Shown here piece by piece: positions 20,035 to 29,979 of a stretch of 64,000 nt of DNA. The position numbers were made by a program, and so were the translations under genes. The first letter of the stretch is position 1. Each line of letters begins with the position of its first letter. The DNA is from Deinandra increscens subsp. villosa. Lineage: Eukaryota; Streptophyta; Magnoliopsida; Asterales; Asteraceae. The notes under the pieces are model-generated. The model did no database searches. It saw only the letters and a list, made by a program, of their open reading frames with translations, and had not been told where the DNA came from. The stretch is taken from contig JBCNJP010000017.1 in the NCBI GenBank assembly GCA_039602395.1, positions 90,656,182-90,720,181 on the forward strand, written 5' to 3'.

Positions 20035-20847
20035 GGTTCCATGTTCAATTTATGTAGGCATTTGAGCTTAAATAGTTTGTTTAAATGAGCTACTGAGAAA
20101 AAGTTCAAAAAGTTGAAAAATGTCAAAATAGGGTCAAACACCCGTTAGTGTTTCGGGTCAGCCGGGTTGGATATGCAATCCAAAAGATCACAGCTCTTTT
20201 ATTCGCGCGAGATAGCCCATCTAGATGGTTCATTTCGGTTTTGGAGACAAAAATGATTTTTGATTCATTTGAACGATTTCAACTTCGGGTTTTTCTTTCT
20301 CTCTCAAGTTTGTGAACGACAAGAAGGGTTCTTGAAGGAGTTTTGAAGGCAAAGTGAATTATGTGGTAAGCTTCTAAACAGAAAAATCGCATAGTTTTGA
20401 GGTGTTTTTGAGTTGTGAAGATCTCAAATTGGTTTTGGCCCATCCTCAGGTGCATGCAAGGAAGGACAATCAAGAAAATCTAAAACCATCTAGAGGATCT
20501 GCAAGTTAGTAGGTTATGGAAAACCTCGTTTCATTTTGTTAAAAGAAGCATAGTACCCAAAGTTAGGACCGAACTAGAGCGGTTCACACCGGTCCTAGTT
20601 CTCAGTTTGATTTTTATAAATGTTTTGGGTCCGGTTCAGTTCGATCCCGCAATGAACCATGGCCGGCCATGAAAAAAAACAACCAGCTGCATTATGCACA
20701 TCCATCCATTACTATATCATTAATTTATCAAGTTGCACACTCCTTAAACACATGTAGCAGCATAAGTAAGTTATTATGACTAATACTACAATATATATAC
20801 CTGTGTCGCATATCAACAAAGTCCGGCCGGATGACCATTACTACTTC
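20035..20847. other. Intergenic region 3' of the F-box gene
   Basis: No coding or element structure that I can support. ACCGG/CCGGTT clusters near 20575-20650 hint at an eroded hAT end. The interval presumably holds the F-box gene's 3' UTR and polyadenylation signals (A/T-rich 20750-20847). Confidence 0.4.
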
Positions 20848-21981
20848 CTACCATAACGGTGTGGAATTCTCCAATGAAACAAGCGTGTTCAGATGCGGAA
20901 ACGACATTTTAAATGAAAGATTCCCATCAACCGACGACACCTTCTCCATTTCCTCTTCTTCCATGTCATATTTATAAACCGCTTCTTTCGACAGCCTGAA
21001 GAGCATATATCTACCATTTCTTGTCATGAACATGGGAACCAAACCTGTTATGTCATAATCCATATTGACCGTGAACCTTTTGACCCATTTACACTCGCAT
21101 TCATTCTTCCTCAAAGTCCATACCTGAATTCGGTAAACTGTCATTTGAGCAGCAAAGCTCAACAAACCTTGGTTTTCCATAAGCCTATCATTGAAACCGG
21201 TATTATTAACTGGGAGAGCCTTTCTGACAAACGTTTCGTCATCTATGTCCATCGAGACAAAGTAGTTCACATTACAGAATCCTGGAAGCCAATACAAGAC
21301 CCCCGAGGCTGCAACAGGTTTGTGATTGAAGTCTCTAAAGAGCCCAAAAGAAGGCACTATGCAACCCTTCCATGACATTGTCTTTAAGCGTAATATCTCA
21401 CTGTCTACATGGCCCGACTCATCACGAAACAGGTGAACAACTTTATATTCTCGCGTGTGATGGCTAAACACAAACCCATATGACTCGTCATGTGATGGAA
21501 CCATGGTTCCTGGTTTGACTGAAAGAAGCTTTCGGGTTGTTGGGTTCAATACTAATAAAGTTCCTGACTTGTTTGTTGCCAAAAGCAGACCGTCACATGT
21601 TGCTAGAATATCACCAAACCCACAAATGTTTAGATCAATAGTCTTGCTACTTCCATCTTTAAACTCCATTAAAAAGATTTGACGGTTTCGATTTTTGGAA
21701 GACGATGGCTTAAAGAGGGTAAACGGGCCATTCTTGGCATCTATAGAGAAAGTATTAGGTCCAGATTCAGCGAAATGTTTCAGAAAGGTAAGAACCGGTT
21801 CACACTGACTCATGTGAGCTTCAACAAAATTCGGACTGTTAATCAGCCTACGCCATGTTTTGCATACGATACTTAACCTCAAGAGGTCTTTTGCAGGAAG
21901 CAGAAGAAGAATTTTAAATATCAAGTCATAGGGAAGAACCGAGACCTCGATTGCACACATCTTCTTAGGTATACAACCCAT
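20848..21981 (-). CDS. F-box protein with F-box-associated domain
   Basis: 377 codons from ATG 21981. An F-box protein is the substrate receptor of an SCF ubiquitin ligase; the F-box binds the SKP1/ASK adaptor and the C-terminal domain selects the target. The F-box lies at about residues 13-56 (LPYDLIFKILLLLPAKDLLR, then SIVCKTWRRLINSPNFVEAH). An F-box-associated (FBA) region follows at about 95-330: CDGLLLATNKSGTLLVLNPT, SYGFVFSHHTREYKVVHL, then WTLRKNECECKWVKRF. Length is normal for the family and there are no stops. A start 29 codons upstream (22068) is in frame, but those residues span a splice acceptor at 22048, so I prefer 21981. Substrate unknown. This is the only intact host gene seen in the window. 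Confidence 0.88.
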   Translation of the reverse strand: MGCIPKKMCAIEVSVLPYDLIFKILLLLPAKDLLRLSIVCKTWRRLINSPNFVEAHMSQCEPVLTFLKHFAESGPNTFSIDAKNGPFTLFKPSSSKNRNRQIFLMEFKDGSSKTIDLNICGFGDILATCDGLLLATNKSGTLLVLNPTTRKLLSVKPGTMVPSHDESYGFVFSHHTREYKVVHLFRDESGHVDSEILRLKTMSWKGCIVPSFGLFRDFNHKPVAASGVLYWLPGFCNVNYFVSMDIDDETFVRKALPVNNTGFNDRLMENQGLLSFAAQMTVYRIQVWTLRKNECECKWVKRFTVNMDYDITGLVPMFMTRNGRYMLFRLSKEAVYKYDMEEEEMEKVSSVDGNLSFKMSFPHLNTLVSLENSTPLW

Positions 21982-22046
21982 CTGCTGCTCCCTTGTTACC
22001 AGAAACCAGAATTCAAGAATTATGTCAAAAATTCTACTCACACATA

Positions 22047-22870
22047 CCTGAAAATTGTAATGGAGCAAGGGTTAAAATTCAACATGTTGAATTACCAATG
22101 ATCAGAAGTAGAATCTTTGTTTTAATCAAGTCTAATAGTAGTTATTTTGACTGAAATTAATATGTAGGGTACATTTCTATTTTTGGTCAAAATAACTAAC
22201 GTATTAAACTTGATTAAAACAAAGAATATCAAATTCAATCTAAAAAAACATATTAATAAAAATCTATGTTGATGATTTTTCGGAAGATATCGACTCGTTT
22301 CTTCCCTCTTTTGGAATAAGAAATTCGAAACACCTAAAAACTGATTATCTAACGTAACAAATAGCTATAATCAGATAAAGAGTTTTAATAAGCTATCAAT
22401 CATACAAATGAATCAAACAAGTTTTAGGTCCTTCGGTAAACTCTTCCCCTTTAAATCTACAAATCAATAAAATTCGATTCAATCATACAACAGAAGCACG
22501 CGCACACACACACACACACGCACTAGATTCGATTCAAATCAATGCTACTGAACACATAAAGTTTTCCAAACACGCAATTTCCGTAGTAGAAACGTAGACT
22601 GATCAGTGATCGCTATAAACATATCAAGATATGAAGCAGACGATAACGATCAGGATCAAACAGATACCAATTGACAATCATTCAATCAAGTCATAGAAAT
22701 TGACGAAAACAATCGAAGAGTTTGAAAAAGTTACAGTACCTTGTTCGTCGTCGTTGATCGACCAATATTCCAAACGAAGACGATGGGTTAAAATCGGCAG
22801 ATTTGATCTACCAACCACCTAGCTTTCTAGGGTTAGGTTTGTGTTCCTGGTTTTGAGACACTTGAATACT
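22047..22870 (-). promoter_or_regulatory. F-box gene 5' UTR exon, UTR intron and promoter
   Basis: On the minus strand, AACAAG|GTACTG (exon end 22740) and ATTTTCAG|GTATG (exon start 22047) give a 692-bp intron within the 5' UTR. The first exon would start near 22860. A telo-box, AACCCTA (22834-22828), sits at its start, an element common near transcription starts of plant housekeeping genes. A (CA)n tract lies in the intron near 22503. Splice sites are predicted from sequence only. Confidence 0.55.
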
Positions 22871-22932
22871 GAAATAATACTCGGGATTTATTTCTAAATT
22901 TTCAAAAATTATGTGAACGGCTGTACTTAAAA

Positions 22933-23776
22933 AATTTATTAAATTTTAATAATTTAAGTTATTATTTTGTCCGTTAAATTTAGTCTATATGATAATTCAA
23001 TTTTTATGGGTACTGGATTTTATTATACCATCGTTAACTAAACCCTAATATCATTAGTTTGTTTGCTGACTGAATTAGTGACGTGGCAATGTGTGAGATT
23101 ATTAGATTTTAATGATCTTGATTATTATCTATTGGTCGATATTAATTTGTATTTCATTTATCTCTTACAATAAATTAGATTTTAAAGAACTGAAATCTAT
23201 TAGACCGACGTTAAATGGTCACTAACGTCGTTAAGTAAAATTTCGCTTTTTGATAACTAGGTATCACTGTGGTGTCTTATTTGACATGTGTTTTATGAGT
23301 GAGGCTTAAACACAGAGGTTTTTTTTATGATTTTTGTGTGTTTTGATGCTATGAAGAAATATTTTATTTAAGTGTTCTTTTTATGTTTTGATGCTATGAA
23401 GAAATATCAGACAAGACTTCACCGTGATGCACAGTCATCAAAAACTGGAATTTTACTTAACGGTGTTAGTGGCCCTTAACGGCGGTCTAACAGATTTCAA
23501 TAACTTTAAAATCTGGTTTATTGTAAGGAATAAATGAAATACGAATTAATATGGATCAATGGACAATAACTGAGATTATTAAAATCCAATAATCCCACAC
23601 ATAGTATGCCACATCACTAGTCCAATCATCAAATAACTAATGGTGTTAGGATTCAATTAACGACGATGCAATAGATTCCAATACCCTTAAGAATTGGATT
23701 ACTGTAGGGAATAAATATAACTGAGGTTACTATCGACCAAAATGACATAACTTATATTATTAAAATCTAATAAATT
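22933..23776. mobile_element. Foldback element (imperfect inverted repeat, 844 bp)
   Basis: The left part (22933-23285) and the reverse complement of the right part (23408-23776) align over about 350 bp with scattered mismatches and small gaps. Shared blocks include TTTAATAAT near both ends, GTGGCA..GTGTG, GATATTAAT, TCTTACAATAAA, TAACG.CGTTAAGTAAAATT and ATCAC.GTG. Between the arms is about 120 bp with a tandem pair of GTTTTGATGCTATGAAGAAA. No TSD can be named with confidence. No coding capacity. Confidence 0.7.
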
Positions 23777-24197
23777 TAGTTTAAAACACTACATTAGAGG
23801 GCCAATTGAGAATCATAAAAGAACTTACTCTCCTCGAAGTTCATGGTAAATGCGACTGAGGATAGGAACTCTGGTTAGACCCGATTTGTAGAGTTTCTAT
23901 AACTTTTGTGCTTGTTTTTGTTTCATTCTCCTGTTTTTTGTGGCGTGTAAATTTTGTTTGTTTGTTTTGTGTTTCAGAGATTTGAAGTTGTTTTGATGAG
24001 AAAAATCATGCAAACAATGACGAAGCTTAGTTATAAACCGAGGGGGGGGGGGATAGCCCCTGCGGTTTTTTTCGTCCAGTAGTGCATATTTTCACAAACT
24101 TTTCCTAAAAAATTTATATGTATTGAGTATGATCCCCTTGGTTTAAGTCCGTGACTTACGACCCTAATGTGACTTGATTTATACACATTTTTAGTCA
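23777..24197. other. Unassigned sequence
   Basis: T/G-rich, intron-like, with a G10 run near 24043. No gene or element supported. Confidence 0.4.
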
Positions 24198-24206
24198 AAT
24201 ATTTTA

Positions 24207-25343
24207 GGAAAATTGGCCTATATTAATCTCAGTTATCACCTATTGGCCGATAATAATCCCAGTTATTGTTTTTCCCCATAATAATCCAGTTATTAACATG
24301 TTGCCCTGTATTGATCCGCCGTTAAGTTATGACTAACAATGTTAAATTTTTGCTAACTGGACGTCCTAATAGCATCCCACGTGACATTTATTTAAAAAAA
24401 AACTACTATTAAAATAGAAAAAAACCAAATAAACCAAGCTCTATTTTAAAAAAATAAACCAGGCCAGTAGACTACGTGGGCTCTTAATGTTAGCTTTTTT
24501 ATTGTAACAAAAGTCAGTGATTTTTGTCACTTTGCGGCATTCAAAAGAAAATTCACAATCCAACCCCAACCATCAAATAACCAGTGTTTTAAAAACCGGT
24601 TCGAACCGGTCGGTTCGACCGGTGACCGGTCCTCTAGCCGGTTTTTAAAGGCCGGTTTTTTGGCAATAACCGGACCGGGTTAGACCGGCCGGTTTTCCGG
24701 TTTTTTCCGGTTCAACTGGTCCGGTTCAACCGGTTTTCTGATTTTTTTAATTTTTTTTTAATTTTTTTAATTTTTTATTATTTTTTAAAGTTTAAAACTT
24801 ATATTTTCTTATGAAATACATATTTGATATTATTTTTGAGTGAATTATATTTGTATTTTAACTACTTTTGTTGTGGGTGTACAAGTTTATTAGCATTTTT
24901 ATAAAAAAAATTATATAAATCCCCTAACCGGTTCAACCAGCCGGTCTAACCGGTTCGACCGGTCGAACCAGTCCCGGAAAGTTTTCCGGTTCAACTAAAA
25001 AACCGGTTTTTAAAACATTGCAAATAACATCGACTTGCTTGTTTAAAAAACAAAAAAATAGACTTTGCGACCTTAAAAAAATCGCAGTCAGCTCCATTGA
25101 TAATCACTATGTTTATTTGTTTTTTTTTATTATTTTAATAATAGTTTTTTTTTTAAATAAAATACCACGTAGGATCCTACTAGGACGCTCAGTCCGTAAA
25201 AATTTAACACCGTTAGTCACAATTTAACGGCGGATCAATACAGGCCAACATGTTAATAGCTGAAATTATTATAAGAAAAAATAATAACTGGGATTATTAT
25301 AGGCCAAAAGGTGATAACTAGGATTAATATAGGCTAATTTTTC
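24207..25343. mobile_element. Mutator-type MITE, interrupted
   Basis: Flanked by a 9-bp TSD, AATATTTTA (24198-24206 and 25344-25352), the Mutator length. Ends: GGAAAATTGGCCTATATTAA against GAAAAATTAGCCTATATTAA; the inverted repeats continue inward for about 200 bp (AGTTATCACCT, ATAATAATCCCAGTTATT, GATCCGCCGTTAA, CACGT). Without the nested hAT insertion it would be about 690 bp. No coding capacity. Confidence 0.85.
24582..25020. mobile_element. hAT MITE nested in the Mutator-type MITE (439 bp)
   Basis: Perfect 8-bp TSD CAAATAAC (24574-24581 and 25021-25028). Terminal repeats CAGTGTTTTAAAAACCGGTT and its inverse with one change (CAATGTTTTAAAAACCGGTT). Both subterminal regions are packed with ACCGGTT/GGTTCAACCGG. 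The middle is A/T-rich without ORFs. Confidence 0.92.
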
Positions 25344-25352
25344 AATATTTTA

Positions 25353-26171
25353 TACACTTTTTATAGTATCTGAGATACTTTTGGTTGAATATTACTCATA
25401 ATTGGTTCACATATGTATTTTAGGTATTTCAGGAGACAATGAGTGGAAGCGAGCTAATTCGATACAAGTAAATTCATCCCGAGTTAAACGAGACGATTAG
25501 ACAGAAAATGTGTATTTGAGGTTTCGACTTATGTCAAAATTGGTTGATTGGAAATCAGTGGAAACAAAATAGAAAAACAAAAAAGATGAAAAAAATGAAG
25601 ATAAAATTGTCAACTAAAAAATGTTCGCATATCTCGATCAGAAGCAACAACGTGAAGTAGAAATCATTTTTGGGCTTCAATTTAATTCAACTTGATGGGC
25701 TGCATTAGAAGTTACGTGGGCCTAACTAACTAATCTAGAGGTCAGCCGGGATTTAATTTGTATCGGACTTAATGTATTATGTATTTAAAAAAAAAAAAAA
25801 ACTCACGGACGAATGAAGAAACGAATTCGAAGAAACCACATATGGAGAAGACGACGATGGAGAAGAATGAGATTGCAGCGATTTGATCCTTTAACAACGA
25901 GCAGATGGAGAAGATCGAGATTGTAGCGATCTGATTATTTTAGCCCTAGGGAGATACCAACGACGATTGTTTTAAGATGAATGGAATCCTTTTAACAGTG
26001 ACCAGATGGAGAAGATCGTGATCTGATCTTCTTTTATTAGGGGGAATTTTGATTTTATATATTTTAGTAAATGGTTTTGTAAAAAGTCTAAATTACCCCT
26101 TACTTAACTGAAGTTTTTAACGGCGTTAGTGCTAAAGGACCTATCATGAAACATATTATATAAATATACAA
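25353..26171. other. Unassigned sequence with GAAGATCG repeats
   Basis: No gene. 25850-26030 has three loose copies of a GATGGAGAAGATCGWGAT block, each followed by a CGATCTGAT-type sequence. A 14-A run lies at about 25787. TTTTTAACGGCGTTAGTGC near 26110 resembles blocks in the two foldback-type elements upstream. Confidence 0.4.
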
Positions 26172-27446
26172 AGCAAATTGAAGGTGAATAGGAAACTTTT
26201 TGTTTCTTGGAGTTTGACCACAAAACTTTGTGGTTTTGACACTTTATACCACAAAACTTTGTGGTTTTGACACTTTATACCCCTTACAACATCCTTATTT
26301 GTATTGGTTGCAAGGGTCGGTGGGATTTTCTCATTGGCTAGGCCACGTATCCCTCTCTCTTTGCTTCTCTCAAACGCTTCCCTTTCTCTCTGCTTCTCCA
26401 TATTTCTTCAAACCCACCACCGCCATACAAGACTACTGTCTCTCTCTCTCTCTCTAAACGCCGCCGGTATCTGGCTCTCTCTCTAAAAATTCGGTGGTGT
26501 CCAACCTATCAAGTCGATGCTCCGGTTACGTTGAGCAACGACTGTTGGAGATCCGAGTGTTCCAAATCGGCGTTGCAGTTGTCCGAGTTTCGATTTGTGC
26601 TTCAACCGGTGGCGGTGGCGGTGTTCTAGGATCGCCGATGTTTCCGGCCTATGTTGTTAACGTCGTAGCGGCTGCCCTAAAGGCGTTGCTCCGTTGACAG
26701 TTTCCGGCCGCCTGTTAATTATATATCATTTCTGGTGCTGAGGCGTTCACTATCGGCCTACTCTTCAGTCTTTTGTGATGATTTATTCTTTTGACTGTCC
26801 AGATCTGGAAATCCTCCGTAGGTCGCTCCGATTCCGACGTCGGCAGACCGCCGGTGGCGGTTTACCCGTTGGTCGTAGATGCGACACATCCGAGTTCCGG
26901 TCCGGTTCCGGCGGTGGCGGTTTCACTGGTGCATGTGATAAATTATTCATGCCTGACCTGAGCCTGCTAGGCGCTGATGGTGACGGCTGTTAGGGTTTCA
27001 CCCTCTCTGATGCGTTTCTGATATGTATGGAACTAAAGCCGGTTCTTTGTTTCGGTTGGTCTGATCTGTATTGCCGGTGTATTGCCGGAGTTCTAGGCTG
27101 TGATGGCTGTGTTCATATTCTGTGAGCAAATTGAAGGTGAATAGGAAACTTTTTGTTTCTTGGAGTTTGACCACAAAACTTTGTGGTTTTGACACTTTAT
27201 ACCACAAAACTTTGTGGTTTTGACACTTTATACCCCTTACAACATGTATGTCGGTGGGATCCTTGAGACTTTTCCGTTAGATGTGTTTTTTCCTTATTTG
27301 TATTGGTTGCAAGGGTCGGTGGGATTTTCTCATTGGCTAGGCCACGTATCCCTCTCTCGCCGGTTCTTTGTTTCGGTTGGTCTGATCTGTATTGCCGGTG
27401 TATTGCCGGAGTTCTAGGCTGTGATGGCTGTGTTCATATTCTGTGA
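26172..27446. repeat. Tandem duplication A-X-C / A-C with internal deletion
   Basis: Segment A (26172-26359) recurs at 27125-27358 and segment C (27038-27125) at 27359-27446, nearly identical. Order A-X-C then A-C, so the second unit lacks X (26360-27037) but has 46 bp between ACAACAT and CCTTATTTG that the first A copy lacks. Each A carries a tandem pair of a 31-32-bp unit with the palindrome CCACAAA-AC-TTTGTGG. X is rich in CTCTCT and GGCGGTGG and looks like a 5' UTR/exon fragment of a host gene; none of the short ORFs is recognisable. Confidence 0.8.
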
Positions 27447-28079
27447 TGGCTATATTCTAAGAAAGGATTGTTCATTTTCTGATTAAATGTCTTATTTGGG
27501 CATTGATGATTTTGGTTTGCTTCCTTTGGGCAGTGGAATAATGATTTTTTTCTTTGGCTATGACTGATTTGCGCATCGATGGTTTTGGTTAGCTTCGTTT
27601 GGGCAGAGCAATGATGATTCTTTCTTTGGCTATGACGGTCGTCTTTCCGGCGTGGCGATAAACACTTTGTTTATCGCAGCCAAGGGCTCGACCTCAGCCA
27701 TCTATCTGATTTTAGTCTCTAAGGCTATGATGATCATTTTAGTATATATCTGAGCTCACTTTGATTAATTTTTCGTTTTCATCTCACTTTGATAAATTCT
27801 TTGTTTTCATGCTTTTTTTCCTTTTATTAGTTTATAATTTTCATCTTTTTTATTTTCTTTGCCTTTGTTTCTTGGTTGTTATGATAATTGCATAGCCTAT
27901 TCCTTTGTTTTTGATAGTATAATTTTTTTTTTGTTCACTAAAGAGGTTTATTGAAATATTTGTTTCTGGTTTGTTAAGTATTGATTTACATGCTGTTGAC
28001 TTTCCGTCGCTTTAGTTATTGTATCGATGTCTGTTCATTTAGTAAGCCCCGCTGCAACGCGCGGAGGGGTCTACGTCTC
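27447..28079. mobile_element. Helitron-like 3' end
   Basis: Ends near 28046-28075 in CCCCGCTGCAACGCGCGGAG, a GC-rich hairpin of the kind found just inside plant Helitron 3' ends. The hairpin core closely resembles CCGCTGCGAAGCGCGG at 44417. The region upstream, including the A-X-C duplication, has captured-gene character. The 5' end and a CTRR terminus cannot be fixed, so extent and class are tentative. Confidence 0.35.
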
Positions 28080-29971
28080 GTTTAAAACATAAAGGATGTG
28101 TGGTGTAGTTACCTTATATAAAGGACCTAATTCGAAAATTACCTAAAACGTAAAGGACCTTCTGTGTAATTTACTCTAACATTTTTCTCCCTCCTAACTT
28201 TATCAAAAAATAATCTAATTTATAGGGTAAAGTTCATGTAAGAATCATTATCTATTGTAAGAACTTAAGAACCAACTTAAATGAAGGATAATTAAGTAAT
28301 TTTGTCCTTTCTTTTTAATTCCTCCACTACATTTATGGTAAATATATCTTGTTTTCTATTGTACAAACTTGTAAGAACCAAAAGAAAATTATTTCAGATA
28401 AAGTTTTTTTTTTGGGTAATTTGATATATTTTTTTTAATTTAATTTCACGTATATCCACCCATATCCACCTGATGACTTAAAAAAAAGTTTACTTAAAAA
28501 TAAGTTTTTTTTTGTTTTTTTTGTTTTTTGCATGTCCGACTATGTTGCATATATGCAACATATGAAACATACAATATTGGTGTTGTTGTGGTAGATTCAG
28601 TGATAGTGATAGTTGCTCCAAAGCAAAAGATGTGTGCGACAATTCTTGTCGGCGTTAGACCAAAATAATTTATACTACTACTCTAGAATAATTATATAAT
28701 AAAGACACCCCCACCTATATAATAATTGTTTGACCGATAGGTCTTTCCTCTTAGAATTTGTCTTAATAAACAATCATAAATCAATGTAACATGTACAAGT
28801 TTTATGCTTGTATAAAGTTTTAACCAAGATTTAATATTATATTTTACTTATATACATCATGCTTATTTTTAAGTGAGATGTGTGATATGTTATGATTCAT
28901 AATAGTAAGCCCATCAGAGAAGACAAACAAGTTGAATGGATCCATAACCATAAAAGAGAATCAAGAATGGTGATGGAATATAAGTGTGAGAGATTGAGAG
29001 AATAGGGTTATGATTATTGTATGTGAATTGAGTGATGTTCTTCCCATCTATCTCTCTGGAATTTCTAATTTTCCATCTCCTTCTTGTCACATGTTCTTGA
29101 TTTGTGTTTGAATCCTTAGTTGTAATTAATTCTATAAACTCAATAGAAATATAGTTTGTTGATTGATTATCTTACTGTTATTAATTATCAGGGGCGGATT
29201 TAAGTGTTATGTTACGTATTCACAGGAATATAGTCTTTTTTGTCGTCCATGTAGAACCATATATACAGATTTTTGGGTGACTACATAGTTTTTTCTGATG
29301 GCGAGCCATTTCCGTACATTCAATGTACTCTACGGATAGAGGAATACATAGATTTGAACATAGTAAAATAAGAAATTGAAAGATTTTATGAAATTGTTCC
29401 TTTGGAAATTTCCCGAAAAGCTAATCATAGGTTAATCAATATGTATGGTTTGTTTTGGAATATACACAAAAAAGGTTTCTGTCTCAATGATCTATCACGT
29501 TTTGCATAAAGTTTCACACTTTGAGACGTGGTGGTCGCGAGTTCTAACCATCGTATCCTATTTTTTAATCGGTTTTTTACGTTCAGATTCAGCTACCAAT
29601 CGCCCACCAGGCAACATTAAATAACTCTACAAACAATAACAAAGAGCCCACTAATCACTAATGGGCTAATGACGTCATATACAATTGAAATTAAATGTAA
29701 TTGATAGCTCAAAGCTCCAAAAACTCAAATAATTGAAGCAATTCTCTACTCCTGTTCGTCCGTATTACCCCTGCAAAAGTTACTTAATAAAGTAGTAGGA
29801 GTAGATTATTATATATTAATTAAATTTATTAAAAAAAAGGAAAAAACGGGGTTTCCAGGTTACGAATCCAAGTCACCTAGTATGCAACCCCAACCAATTG
29901 CCACTGCGCCACTTCTACGGATGTTATTAAATATGTGAAACACATCATATATGGTCAAAAAATAGTCAACG
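28080..29971. other. Unassigned A/T-rich sequence with element traces
   Basis: No gene. CAGGGGCGGATTTAAG (about 29190) matches the end type of the hAT MITE at 34120, but its partner end is missing. GAGTTCTAACC near 29540 and, on the minus strand, GGATTCGTAACC near 29860-29870 resemble pol III B boxes of tRNA-derived repeats, too degraded to call. Confidence 0.35.
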
Positions 29972-29979
29972 GATTTAGC

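Noticed and set aside
19819..20141. Overlapping ORFs on both strands
   Set aside because: They lie inside or across the SINE, which has TSDs and pol III boxes and no protein.
20848..22068. F-box start at 22068
   Set aside because: The 29 extra residues span a good splice acceptor (22048) and look like UTR translation; ATG 21981 precedes the F-box at the usual distance.
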